From Pseudacidovorax sp. (GTDB taxonomy: Bacteria; Pseudomonadota; Gammaproteobacteria; Burkholderiales; Burkholderiaceae_C): a stretch of DNA of 64,000 nucleotides. Positions 45,401 through 52,264 of the stretch are shown piece after piece. Below the pieces are notes generated by a model, which saw nothing but the letters and a program-made list of their open reading frames with translations, had not been told where the DNA came from and ran no database searches. The position numbers were made by a program, and so were the translations under genes. Each line of letters starts with the position of its first letter. The stretch's first letter is position 1. The stretch spans positions 124,001 through 188,000 of the forward strand of contig NZ_JAGOPN010000001.1 in NCBI RefSeq assembly GCF_017991995.1, written 5' to 3'.

Positions 45401-46235
45401 GTTCGATCGGCTGCGCGAGACCTGGGATGTAGGCCAAGAGGAAGCCACCATCGAAGGTAGAACCTTCAACAGCCCTGACGAAGCGCGAACCTGGATCAAC
45501 AGGGAGCGCAAGAAGCCAAGCGCGGCCCGTTCCAGGCTGATTGCAGTGGTGTCACGAGGCTGGCGCCTCGACCAGCTCGAAACCTATGCCGGGGTTGCGC
45601 AAACCTTTGGCAAGCAATCCGGGCAGTCAGACCCATCCCTGCGAGTGCGGCCCACCACCATGCGCCAGTTGCTGGTGGCGGGCCCTGAACAGGCTCTTGC
45701 GCTCGCCGAGAGACTGGCAGACGCGAGCAAGCCATTACCGCGCAACGTCGTGGTCGAGCCGATTCCGGCTTGGAGTGACGACGCGGTCTACTTCCGGCTC
45801 GACCGGTTGGAGAACCAGGCCGTTCGCGACAACGCCGAAGCACGCCAGGCTCTTTTGCGCGCGAGTTGCGGCTTCGGGGATGAGCTTGAGAGGATCTGTG
45901 GTGCCTCGATGACGGTCGAGGAAGCTCTTCAGCAGCCCGAGGAATCGCGCAAGCGACTGGCATCGGACCTCGACTCGTTCTACGCCAAGGTTGGGCTGCC
46001 CTCGAGGATTTCCGAGCCGACCCGTGCCCGGCTGGAAGACCTCCTGCTCCTCATGCACGGCGAGATGCGCGGTGAGTCCAAAGAACTTGAGCAGTTGGAG
46101 GGACTAGGCCTGAGTTCCGCACACTTTCTCTTTGCGCAGTGGATGGGGCTGATCCAGCCCGCCGCGGACGGGTCGTGGGAAGTTCCCGCGCTGTACCTGG
46201 ACCTCATCGATGCACGGTCAGGCACCGCCGCATGA
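36444..46235 (+). CDS. 3263-aa fusion: pPIWI-RE module plus AAA/STAND-like ATPase
   Basis: The N-terminal 965 or so residues read as a pPIWI-RE protein. The RNase H-like PIWI core begins with LWVFVDGTDERKL (Asp488), has IVLVDWS (Asp753), and ends with HYDDWTALPAPLFFV (936-950), the usual PIWI terminus. Next come an unrecognised domain (about 1075-1290, EDMLLGKVHVRVEPPWF), a coiled coil (about 1396-1467), a Pro/Ala-rich linker (about 1590-1690) and a long helical region (about 1700-2320). The ATPase follows: FFGRKGELRML, Walker A YGGRRLGKSS (Lys2569), Walker B LLIDEAD (Asp2669-Glu2670), then winged-helix-like sequence to the end. Known pPIWI-RE proteins, as I recall, are about a third of this length. 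The frame is uninterrupted over 9.8 kb, so it is under selection. A gaggac ribosome-binding site precedes the ATG. The next gene overlaps by 4 bp. Confidence 0.72.
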   Translation: MSDTTTSEQSQSAGSPVWRKSPETKGSDRPVLLGARIRPEWLGQSVSLLAVRFVGPLGTSLQALLEAAKSNEEKNLPILRLRSALMAKFEGVVRLDKHLGLKNPGKPALELRWAFPGDSSDAECDEIKQEVVVVLMRWHLDVVGPWAEHNGLGDAAAQLRASIAAGNIDLQHRNQPLVERSSTGQVSKPQFDLIAKHLAERLVGEELFPGLGPCELVADATSLDGSVELITWPNQVPGHKPLFSMAARLSVGTWPTSKEIHLKVTPVKRVWAQRVPGRKPNAPSTVTCYIFSPEMPVLPAWIRRGKDGWEFGDEYIQYRIESDRALPETLADAVANLLPDESGWWVGLPELTTLFDYVQQRTVFESDEVDLYDEIVELLPDVLDPALPCRVLKMPRAMNQAKSEVARLLVTDVMPSDAAELGWAGAALSDEVAAAGAGDEQADGEMAGDDPAKETKRRERLARHRSANEDALARIHGSKTPSLWVFVDGTDERKLIERSARAIFGDRLRLEFSTLPQGVHGLRADLDESGEKGIRRFDARVNRWAGIADRVAQDADGARHVLICAPKDVNQRPEDPVNYFAGLHAMCSRAKANVHHLLPLEVDRKSQQPDVQHFIHRVQSALLDVFMAHSGVVFGVQQFVTGCLGDAAPKAIYGIQVVRSQARAFTQEQPVCLILFTRLDVTSGVTSVRFVCRNKNRTQPTEWEPLNQGLQWLGSQRQLSGDERWARENFADATRKMLGHIGEEDPRAIVLVDWSTVAGLWKELTDESLTSGNGRGVVLDDAEFRTCFASMTFLRLRSDRNATMVMRWVNTTAFEEWRAEPQLEPTRQTTEEQYATTYKTIVELDESAGPRLHPHYLMVMGYRSTVQTKRGMSCYRPMWRMSRNASGWYERRTLPVAKDNAALPSGLEVTVLQAPSDVQPDNLARLVMGLRLGYAHYDDWTALPAPLFFVSKVRDYIIRYPEAPEAEAEEPLPAAPDTPDRARQDAPRTDANASRSAELRSELVAEVLEALPDLKAAARCTPDRLALEVAQAEAAVIADATLTGAISAATPAMKQAEPPPESLEDPALDRALKAAFAAPELYSRKSGAVGKKLYEDMLLGKVHVRVEPPWFVTRESILPSRAWPTDKRAIGRYWRQLREFHIKLRLERGEAPSVATFPEWVLKRLGIPQSHYALDIAGVFPSSEKIFFHPINEAYDEFLDDTDSEQGDPARGKFWQEMPQFVRWLCKNGDDEVLGWVFCLLAHYPYRDVVPNTLAATDPIALGPHARAALQYMIDCYEVCRKAFDERSSAERKVGVHVVHAASRPNAELVVSQEFAPAIGVRETSSPFVLAPVPSFPVERFSAPSELEKAPIAQAVAAMALAPVLRSERATPAHVPTIPPAPYDLPWPAPGNPDFDALYDAHAQRLAQLRQQHDEILAVRAAELQLKEAEAAQRAAEEAALAAQRAALAARLDALDQEARALARAVVTDLEVGTWHAVDVRQVLGPHPSDADLDAIGVQLATVRQALDEAAAADAELTKVDSGQFEGAQLLAAKELRMRKATLLQVAAQRASNADDALEQALVDCRLFTSGEMNETAGLASEPPVAEHEPAVHPTPVPLPAPADLTSADDVVPAHQAQPTQPVVTTPATPERQLATPAAAPVPAATPIPTPAVAPLESSGPDQAPPLARSGDERAPLTAAAVTAEVFEEVEEEDEPPDPPTVGPVTLLEPAQSTLLACLQANRLALAQVAANALTEMMAGPAPRLWHAAVAGIRATYQRQPVDPATLAALDGWLAEQTADHAAANTFADHLGVLGASLLPMLLEGHDRGIRWAVIQYLRPRLQQHPDLHDIVERIASLESIHLVVTPEMMSAARVGLHQALEDGVRRMRQRAANWASDASLVTNWTAGDYIELHAAMCSEKRGFATGECVARIARGQDARARELLPEVLKLADKGLSTISDLRKRIGRRKPIEGVGRDYLVNNLKATAQFVQEYFEQLDRLESSKQDSLPPKHKDFLQGLFRELQVAQAYVKALELDEGTPAVHRAVLLCALDRALALMSQAEDTEAVSEEDQLLLLEHPLGRDLQPTLSWRPTDDPATRVPVGDLAALVAAMARAERDLRPRMGATSTDELPVLLLGAAKAHRAAERLLPARLIEERLSKLAKSLLPGLVADNETAQREARSKLSADLQEAKQRVTNAMSLNALPQAEASRMLKVIESLVRSNSTQDIGSPAKTSAVYADYPQARAVLQHMVLTPLDTKIQQSRAQLEREIDELVKERKERNLEPLEMRQFEQKAQLIRARLATGTALSVRVARNEFLLLREDKLPLLKFEERTASHRFDEFRAQVRKVTQGHRPLEGLHDILRGVAPVPAGAPEWLTSMGNPERAEGAEFIASWVSVFKGRPRGEFADALQSFFGAAGVTQKPTVVQRNEGKFFFEGKPFAGLAASGFGVFIPPALGSDATHIEGVVVPQPASIGQLSQSLAQLPPLTPSFMLSRQNLTLQQRAQLGHEQPVLLVDDDLVAYMAVHAATRLAKLMEVCLLSFSTNPYADYGARPVPPEMFFGRKGELRMLREVPSAAVLYGGRRLGKSSLLNQILEESKSHVRLVSGAVGSGEMAIYVPLDSGKDPAGFSQNYRLFSWKAIHKAMVTAGFLSQSPDELTTDQAVRDRIHDEIMAGRAATNACYLLIDEADDVMREDLQGNAPFLANLQNLSETVLSRCRLRYVIAGLHNLTRMTTGGNTALGKATSIALQPFSSDTDILNGIDLITKPLASLGFHFGKGDESLPMRIMAVCNFYPAFIQLYCRNLVRRLYNKRGGKELPTMIGIADLDAVERDQDFLREIQEKFGLNLNLDKRYKAIALILAEYSYAEPAGGVFTGLTATEIRDHCVAYAPEHFKTTAPGAYEALLDEMEKLTVLERNGSRFQLRTPDIATMLGDKDQVAHLLIELAREKPTDERSRGEARLLVRNKRDTKTFPAPSAWVRNYLQGDASELVVFVGNILSGIATFDRLRETWDVGQEEATIEGRTFNSPDEARTWINRERKKPSAARSRLIAVVSRGWRLDQLETYAGVAQTFGKQSGQSDPSLRVRPTTMRQLLVAGPEQALALAERLADASKPLPRNVVVEPIPAWSDDAVYFRLDRLENQAVRDNAEARQALLRASCGFGDELERICGASMTVEEALQQPEESRKRLASDLDSFYAKVGLPSRISEPTRARLEDLLLLMHGEMRGESKELEQLEGLGLSSAHFLFAQWMGLIQPAADGSWEVPALYLDLIDARSGTAA

Positions 46236-47389
46236 GCACCCCCAACCCAACTGCGCTCTCCGTTGCGTTGTACTGGTCGCTGCCCGGCCCGAGCCGCTTC
46301 ACCTCGGAACTCGCGCACAGCCTCGATTCGACCGCTGTCCTCGTCATCCGCATCGACTCGTCGCACGTCACGGGCATTCGCCATGCCTTGCGTGAGGCGC
46401 TGACGAGCGCATGCCCTGCGCCCGAACGGGTCGAGTTCGTCGAACTGGATGAAGGCTCGCACCTGGAGTCAGATGTTGGACACCACTTCGGCCGCGCAAC
46501 GGTCTCCGCACTCGAGCTGGCCCGCTGGTCGGCGCCGCCTCGGACCACCATCGTCCTTACGCCAAGGACCGCCCGTGCACGCGAGCGCTGCCGAGCGTAT
46601 CTGGAGGAGTACGCCTACGAGCTCATTCCCGGCCAGAAGTGCACCACTCGGCTTGTGCTTGTTTGGCACTCCAGCGACGACGCATTGACGCCAAAGGTCG
46701 GACAAAGGGTGAGCTTCGACGGGGCGCTGTCACCCGACGAAATGCATGCCTACGTCTCTCTGCGCATGCTCGGGCAACGCGGGCCAGGCACCACGTCGCT
46801 GTCGCGCCACCTGGTGACGGAGTTTGCCGGCCCTGATGCATTGCTCGCAGAGGAGCTGATGAGGCTGCGGCACGAAGAGCTGCTTCGGCTTCCCAACAGC
46901 CTTTCGCTAGTCAGCTCCCTGGTGGGCCCTGATGCAGGCACCGCTACTCTGCGGGACTGGGAGGTGTCTCGTTCTCCGGGGCCCGAAGCAAAGGCGGCCC
47001 GCAATCGAATTGACAGCATGTACTGGCGAGCGTGCGTCCGATCGCTCCTGCCGTGGCTGGAAGAGCGCCGACGGCCGATCATCGAACGGCTACGGCTGAC
47101 GCTAGAGGACTACCTCTACCCGACCGGCGGGGTGTGGAAAAAACCCAACCCCTGGCAACAGCACAAGTCGGTTGACATCAGGATCGACGACCTTGAGTTC
47201 AACGACGTCGTGGCGATGTCTCACTATCCGGCTGACCCCTTGGCGCCCGTTGACGCTGAGGCGCAGCGCTTGGTTACAGCGTGCAAATTTGCCAAGCGAG
47301 TCCGGGACGCGCTGGCGCACTTGCGATCACCAACGGTTGAAGACATCGAGGGGATGGTGCGCACGTTTGACGAGATCCTGGCCGATTGA
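46232..47389 (+). CDS. Accessory protein with C-terminal HEPN RNase motif
   Basis: 385 residues; the ATG overlaps the giant gene's stop (ATGA), so the two are translationally coupled. The N-terminal 200 residues (YWSLPGPSRFTSELAHSLDS, then TTIVLTPRTARARERCRAYL) resemble an AAA-like core that lacks a P-loop lysine, which I hold only tentatively. The C-terminus has AKRVRDALAHLRSP, in which Arg358 and His363 form the RX4H motif of HEPN ribonucleases, with the Asp after Arg being an accepted polar residue. HEPN proteins are common RNA-cleaving effectors in defence and toxin systems. It may be the effector controlled by the ATPase of the preceding gene. I do not recognise the full-length family. 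Confidence 0.6.
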   Translation: MSTPNPTALSVALYWSLPGPSRFTSELAHSLDSTAVLVIRIDSSHVTGIRHALREALTSACPAPERVEFVELDEGSHLESDVGHHFGRATVSALELARWSAPPRTTIVLTPRTARARERCRAYLEEYAYELIPGQKCTTRLVLVWHSSDDALTPKVGQRVSFDGALSPDEMHAYVSLRMLGQRGPGTTSLSRHLVTEFAGPDALLAEELMRLRHEELLRLPNSLSLVSSLVGPDAGTATLRDWEVSRSPGPEAKAARNRIDSMYWRACVRSLLPWLEERRRPIIERLRLTLEDYLYPTGGVWKKPNPWQQHKSVDIRIDDLEFNDVVAMSHYPADPLAPVDAEAQRLVTACKFAKRVRDALAHLRSPTVEDIEGMVRTFDEILAD

Positions 47390-48065
47390 AGCGGAAATTG
47401 GATGCCGGGAGCGATTGTGGGGTTGGTTCCAGAGGTGGTTTGGCGGCAGTATCGGGGCCCTACGGCGTGAGCTCGGATGCGCCGGCCGCGGTCGGCGCGC
47501 TGCTTCCCCTCTGTCCATTGAGTTGGTCGCAGCTTTCCGACTCACCGATTTCTTCGGTGGCGGCGAGCGTCCTATCGTGTTGCGGGTTGACCATCCCATG
47601 CTTGGCCTGCCGAGGTGGCTGGCGGCGGACACAATATCAGCCTTTACGTCTCACATTGGATGAGTTTGCCGAGCCGCAGAAACCTACGGTGAGTCGGTCG
47701 CCAGTAGCCCACCCGAACGACTGCTTCACTGCGGCCAATATCGCAAGTCGGATGTCCGGTGTGGGTCGTCAGCGGCCGCTTGATTGCAACCGCTCAGTGC
47801 CAGCAACCGCTGCAAAGTAGACGTTCGCGCACGCTCGTCGCGTAACTGCAGGGGCCCAAAGCGGTACTTGCGCCTTAAGTTGAAGCAGACCTACGGTTTG
47901 ACCGCGGGCAAGAGCGACGGCAAGAATCAATGGTGTGGACAGGCCGTGGTTCGTCGTAGGGGAATCCCGGGCTCACCCACTGTGCATTGCTAGTTCTTCA
48001 CTGCAGATCGATGACCCTCCGAGGCGCGCCGGTGCCGACGTCTCAAAAACTGAGGCCACGCAAGT
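47390..48065. other. Intergenic region after the PIWI operon
   Basis: About 675 bp with no gene I can support; open frames here lack any recognisable motif. It separates the PIWI operon from the dgd-like genes and may contain a junction between cargo segments, but I see no inverted terminal repeats or duplicated target site. Confidence 0.45.
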
Positions 48066-48959
48066 TCACGGGCGCTTCGCGCATATGCGCTCCCACAGTT
48101 GACCGACCACCGCGCGCATATTTGCCCTGGCGCGAAAAGCCACGATGCTCACATCGATATCCCACGCTCCGTCGCCGACTGGCACCAGCCCGGCGAGCCG
48201 GCCGGAGACGAAGGAGCTGTCGGGCAGCCACGCGATGCCCATGCCGTGCAGCGCGAGATCGCCGAGCACGTCTGTCATCTCGGCCTCGAAAGCGCGATAG
48301 CCCACTAGGCGCTGCGACGACTGCTCGATGGCCGAATCGACCACGCGCGCAAAGTAGCCACTGGGCGCATACATAAGCAGCGGCACTTGCTGCGCGGTCG
48401 TGCCCGGCAGCACGAGTCGGCCGGAGTCCATCAAAGCACGGGACGCATAGGGCCGTACCTTCTCCACACCCAGCTCGTGCCGCTCGAAGCGCGCCATGTC
48501 CAGCTGTATCGGATGCGCCGCCTGGTGAAAGCCGATCAGCAGGTCCGCCGATCCGGCATTGAATGCCGACGCGGTGTCGTGCACATTCCCTACTTCCAGG
48601 CTGCAGGTGATGCCGCCGTCGCCCGACCATTCGCGCCACCAGTCTGGCAGCCGCGTGCCGGCAAGCGCGTAGGTGAGCGCGATGCGCACGTGGTTGCGCG
48701 AGGGCGCGTCGCCGACCTCCGCGCGCGCGTCGGCGATCTGGTCGAGCAACCCCGTTGCCACCGTGCGAAAACGCTCGCCCGCAGGCGTGAGCCGAGTAGG
48801 GAAGGCTGCACGGTCGATCAGCTTCGCGCCCACCCATTGCTCGAGGGCTTGGATGCGGCGGCTGAACGCCGCCTGCGACACGTTGCGCATCTCTGCCGCG
48901 CGCGTGAAGTTTCGTACCTCCGCCAGTGTGACGAAGTCCTGAAACCACCGGGTATCCAT
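48066..48959 (-). CDS. LysR-type regulator (DgdR-like)
   Basis: 297 residues from ATG 48959. The N-terminal winged helix (about 1-62) has FQDFVTLAEVRNFTRAAEMR and SQAAFSRRIQALEQWVGAKL, standard for LysR regulators. The C-terminal effector domain has the two-lobed periplasmic-binding fold (ALHGMGIAWLPDSSFVSGRL near the end). It is divergent from an aminotransferase-fold decarboxylase gene 200 bp away, the same layout as dgdR-dgdA for dialkylglycine degradation. It likely activates or represses that gene in response to an amino-acid-like ligand. Confidence 0.88.
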   Translation of the reverse strand: MDTRWFQDFVTLAEVRNFTRAAEMRNVSQAAFSRRIQALEQWVGAKLIDRAAFPTRLTPAGERFRTVATGLLDQIADARAEVGDAPSRNHVRIALTYALAGTRLPDWWREWSGDGGITCSLEVGNVHDTASAFNAGSADLLIGFHQAAHPIQLDMARFERHELGVEKVRPYASRALMDSGRLVLPGTTAQQVPLLMYAPSGYFARVVDSAIEQSSQRLVGYRAFEAEMTDVLGDLALHGMGIAWLPDSSFVSGRLAGLVPVGDGAWDIDVSIVAFRARANMRAVVGQLWERICAKRP

Positions 48960-49160
48960 AGTGCGGTTTGCTCCTTTGCGTGCACCGGTTGCAAGCGCCG
49001 TGCCGCGTTGTCCACGTTGTTGGCAATCCAGTCTTTGCATCGGCGATGCGTGGCGTGCATTGCCTGCGGATGCAAAGTGAACATTGGACCCCAGGCCGCC
49101 TGCTCGCCACCATTGATGAATCCACTCCCGTCATCTCACCACAACGCAAAGGATCTGATC

Positions 49161-50513
49161 ATGAGCGAGCAACTTCGCGCGGCAGCCAAGGAGTACCTAG
49201 TCCGCTACGGCGGCGACACCTTTCCCAACCTGTTTCGCAGCGCCAAGGGCGCGATCGTCATCGACGACACGGGCCGCGAGATTCTGGACTTCACCTCTGG
49301 CCAGATGTGCGCCACCATCGGCCACAACCATCCGGCCATCGTGCGAGCGGTGCACGAGGCAGGCGAGAAGGCCTTCCACATGTTCAGCGGCATGATTCCC
49401 GAGGTGGTGGCTGAGCTGGCGCAGAAGATGGCCACCGACTGGATGCCCGCGCCGCTTACCAAGTCGATCTTCGTGAACACCGGATCCGAGAGCAACGAAG
49501 TCGCGCTGCGCATGGCAAAGATGTACACCGGCGGCTTCGAAATACTGGCCGTCGGGGGCTCGTGGCACGGCGTTACGGGCGGCACCAGCGCCGTGTCGTT
49601 CGCAAGCGATCGCAAGGGCTACGGCGTGCACGTGCCAGGCGTATACGTCATGCCCGAGCCCAACGCCTACCGGCCCTATATCAAGGGCATGTCCGGCGAG
49701 GAGTCGGCGCTGGCCTGCCTGGAACTCGGCCTGAAGATGTACGACATGGCCTCAACCGGCCGTCGCGCAGCCATCATCATCGAGCCCATCATCAGCGCTG
49801 GCGGCGTGCTGGTGCCGCCCAAGTCGTACATGCAGGCGCTTCGCAGGGCGGCCGACGAACGCGGCATGCTGCTCGTATTCGACGAAGCGCAAACGGCCTT
49901 CGGGCGCATCGGTCACCGCACGGCGGCGGACTTCTACGGCGTGGTGCCGGACATCATGTCCGTCAGCAAGACCATGGGCGGCGGCCTGCCGCTGGCGGCC
50001 ACTGTGACCAGCCCGCAGATCGAACAGGACGTGCACGAGAAGGGCTTCACCTTCTACACGAGCCACGTCTCCGATCCGCTGCCCGCCACCGTAGGCCTGG
50101 CCGTGCTGGAGACGATTCGCAGCGAGGGCCTGATTGAGCGTGCCCGCACCACCGGCGCCTACCTGCGCGACCAATTGCTGGCCATGCAGGACCGCTACGA
50201 GGCTATCGGCGACGTGCGTGGCGAAGGCCTGCTGCTGGGGGTGGAGCTGGTGCAAGACCGCGAATCTCGCCTGCCGTACCACGAGCTCGGCGCGCGCACC
50301 ACCAAGAAGTGTTTTGAGCTGGGACTGAGCATGAACATCCGCCGCCGGCCAGAGCGCGGCTCCGTGTGGCGCATTGCGCCGCCGCTCAACGTGAGCCATG
50401 AGCAGATCGACCGCGCGATTGCCATCCTCGACCAGGCACTGCGCGAGAGCCTGGACGAGCTGGCGCAGCCCAGGCCGGTGTCTGTGAGGCAGCCCGTGGC
50501 TGCCAGCAATTGA
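49161..50513 (+). CDS. dgdA: 2,2-dialkylglycine decarboxylase-like class III aminotransferase
   Basis: 450 residues with aaaggatctg before the ATG. YLVRYGGDTFPN and ILDFTSGQMCATIGHNHP near the start match 2,2-dialkylglycine decarboxylase as I remember it. The PLP lysine is Lys270 in SVSKTMGGGLPLAATVTSP, close to Lys272 of the characterised enzyme, and IIIEPIISAGG and VFDEAQTAFGRIG hold the cofactor aspartate region. It should decarboxylate dialkylglycines or transaminate amino acids with pyruvate. It is followed 2 bp later by a binding-protein gene, which suggests uptake and breakdown of an amino acid. Some related aminotransferases share these motifs, so the exact substrate is open. Confidence 0.8.
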   Translation: MSEQLRAAAKEYLVRYGGDTFPNLFRSAKGAIVIDDTGREILDFTSGQMCATIGHNHPAIVRAVHEAGEKAFHMFSGMIPEVVAELAQKMATDWMPAPLTKSIFVNTGSESNEVALRMAKMYTGGFEILAVGGSWHGVTGGTSAVSFASDRKGYGVHVPGVYVMPEPNAYRPYIKGMSGEESALACLELGLKMYDMASTGRRAAIIIEPIISAGGVLVPPKSYMQALRRAADERGMLLVFDEAQTAFGRIGHRTAADFYGVVPDIMSVSKTMGGGLPLAATVTSPQIEQDVHEKGFTFYTSHVSDPLPATVGLAVLETIRSEGLIERARTTGAYLRDQLLAMQDRYEAIGDVRGEGLLLGVELVQDRESRLPYHELGARTTKKCFELGLSMNIRRRPERGSVWRIAPPLNVSHEQIDRAIAILDQALRESLDELAQPRPVSVRQPVAASN

Positions 50514-50515
50514 GC

Positions 50516-51418
50516 ATGTCCGCCATGAACACCAGAACATTCATCATCGGCAACGCGCTGGCCCTGACCCTCGTGGCAGTCGGCGCGCAAGAAGCGGTCC
50601 CTGAGGGCGGCACGTTTGCCAAGGCAAGGGCCGCTGGCACCATCACGATGGGCGTGCGCGAGTCGTCGCCGCCACTGTCCTACTCGATCGGCAGCACCTA
50701 CGTTGGCTACCACGTCGAGCTGTGCGAACAGATGCTGTCGAACCTGCTACCGGGCGTGAACATCCGGCGGATGGTCGTCACCTCGCAAAACCGCGTGGCG
50801 CTGCTGCAGAACGGTACTATCGACATCGAGTGCGGTTCGACCACTAACAACGCCGCGCGCCAGCAGCAGGTGGCCTTCGGCAACACCACCTACATCACCG
50901 AGGCACGCTTCGCGGTGCGCGCCGCCAGCGGCATCACTTCGGCCGAGCAGCTCAAGGGCAAGACGGTGGTCACCACCACCGGCACCACCCTTGTGCAGCG
51001 ATTGCGCAAGCTGGAGCAGGAGCGCGGCCTGGGCATGATCGTCGTGCTGGCCAAGGACCATGCCGAGAGCTTCCTGATGCTGGAGAGCGGCCGTGCAGAT
51101 GCGTTCGCCATGGACGACAACACGCTCGCAGGCAACATTGCCAGCGCCCGCAATCCGGCCGACTTCAAGATCGTTGGCAAGCCTCTGGGCATTGAGCCGA
51201 TCGCGATCATGGTGCGTAAGGACGACCCAGCCTTCAAACGCGCGGTCGACGGTTATCTGGGCACCGCCATGTCCTCAGGCGCGCTGGAGAAGCTATACAC
51301 GAAGTGGTTCATGTCGCCGATTCCTCCGCGCGGTTCGGTCATCAACATTCCACTCAGCGCCTCGCTCAAGGCCGCCTTTTTGGCGCCCAACGACAGGCCC
51401 ACCGAAGCTTACGAGTAG
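50516..51418 (+). CDS. GltI-like amino-acid ABC substrate-binding protein
   Basis: 300 residues starting 2 bp after the decarboxylase gene (ATG 50516 or 50525). A signal peptide precedes GGTFAKARAAGTITMGVRES. ECGSTTNNAARQQQVAFG is characteristic of the glutamate/aspartate-binding GltI group, and MSPIPPRGSVINIPLSASLK is the family's C-terminal block. It is periplasmic and needs an ABC permease from elsewhere, because no permease gene adjoins it. Co-transcription with the decarboxylase suggests its ligand is the decarboxylase substrate. Confidence 0.87.
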   Translation: MSAMNTRTFIIGNALALTLVAVGAQEAVPEGGTFAKARAAGTITMGVRESSPPLSYSIGSTYVGYHVELCEQMLSNLLPGVNIRRMVVTSQNRVALLQNGTIDIECGSTTNNAARQQQVAFGNTTYITEARFAVRAASGITSAEQLKGKTVVTTTGTTLVQRLRKLEQERGLGMIVVLAKDHAESFLMLESGRADAFAMDDNTLAGNIASARNPADFKIVGKPLGIEPIAIMVRKDDPAFKRAVDGYLGTAMSSGALEKLYTKWFMSPIPPRGSVINIPLSASLKAAFLAPNDRPTEAYE

Positions 51419-51865
51419 CGGTAGATGGCACTGGAAGGCTATGGAAACTCATCCTGGGCGCTCTGCCGCTCCAAAAAGCTCGGCCGACATTGAGTCAGCG
51501 CCTCTGCGCGGGTAGCCAGCCTGAAATCCAGGCCGCGCGCTGTTGGCCGAGCGCACTCCCGCCTGTGGGAACAGGGTCGTGTAGTAGTGCTGCTCCCGCG
51601 CGAGACGCGGCATCGCCGAGGCTCGCCGCGTCGTCTGTTTGGAAGTCCATACCTGCCACCGGCAGGCCGCGTGCCGACGCGAAAGGCGCTGGACCTTGGC
51701 GATCAGCAACGATGACGGCATGTTGTCCAGCAGCACATGCAGGGTGCCAGAAGCATTACTTGCTCATGCTGCACGAGCAAAGGCGAGGCAAGGTCCTGCT
51801 TTGGGCCTCGGTGCCAGCCCGCATGCTCAGCTGCTTGACCGCCAGCCAGAAAGCGTCCACTGGGA
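51419..51865. other. Intergenic region after the GltI-like gene
   Basis: About 450 bp with no supported gene, repeat or regulatory signal. Short open frames in several phases look random. Confidence 0.4.
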
Positions 51866-52069
51866 TCAACGGTAGGCTGCCGGCGCATTCCGGATTTGAG
51901 CCATGTCGGCATCGAGTTCCGGCAGCGCCATGTTGCGGTTGCCGTCCTCCACCATCGACTGCAGCCGCACCTGCTGCCAGCTTATGAATCCAAGAAGCGC
52001 CAGCAGCAGCACGCGGACGGTGCCGCAGCCGGGGTTGAGGCGGGTGCCGAGGTAAACGTTTCTGTTCAT
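51866..52069 (-). CDS. Small hypothetical protein with one membrane segment
   Basis: 67 residues: MNRNVYLGTRLNPGCGTVRV, then a hydrophobic stretch (VLLLALLGFISWQQ, about 20-33) and an acidic tail. I do not recognise it. The orderly layout (polar start, membrane helix, polar tail) and normal GC-rich codon use favour a real gene. It lies 195 bp downstream of the envelope-protein gene on the same strand and may belong to it. Confidence 0.4.
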   Translation of the reverse strand: MNRNVYLGTRLNPGCGTVRVLLLALLGFISWQQVRLQSMVEDGNRNMALPELDADMAQIRNAPAAYR

Positions 52070-52264
52070 GGAGGCGGCGAGGTCGGAAGGGCAGGTATGG
52101 ACGGGCCGATCAAGCGGGTGCCGTGCTGCCGTCTCTTGGCCATCCGGCAGACCTCCGACCTCAGGCGAGGAGCCTCCGTTCCATTTGGGTGAGTGGTGCC
52201 TGATCCGGATTCCTATTGCCGTTCCGGGCCTGGATGCCGTCGGGCTCTTCCTGCAAGTCTTCGC

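Noticed and set aside
32898..46235. BREX or DISARM defence system
   Set aside because: No methyltransferase, PglZ, DrmA/B or Lon-type gene is present; the helicase has an Fe-S DinG layout rather than an SNF2 or DrmA one.
47386..47820. Plus-strand frame after the PIWI operon as a fifth operon gene
   Set aside because: No ribosome-binding site, no motif, and Cys/Ser/Arg-rich composition typical of random GC-rich frames.
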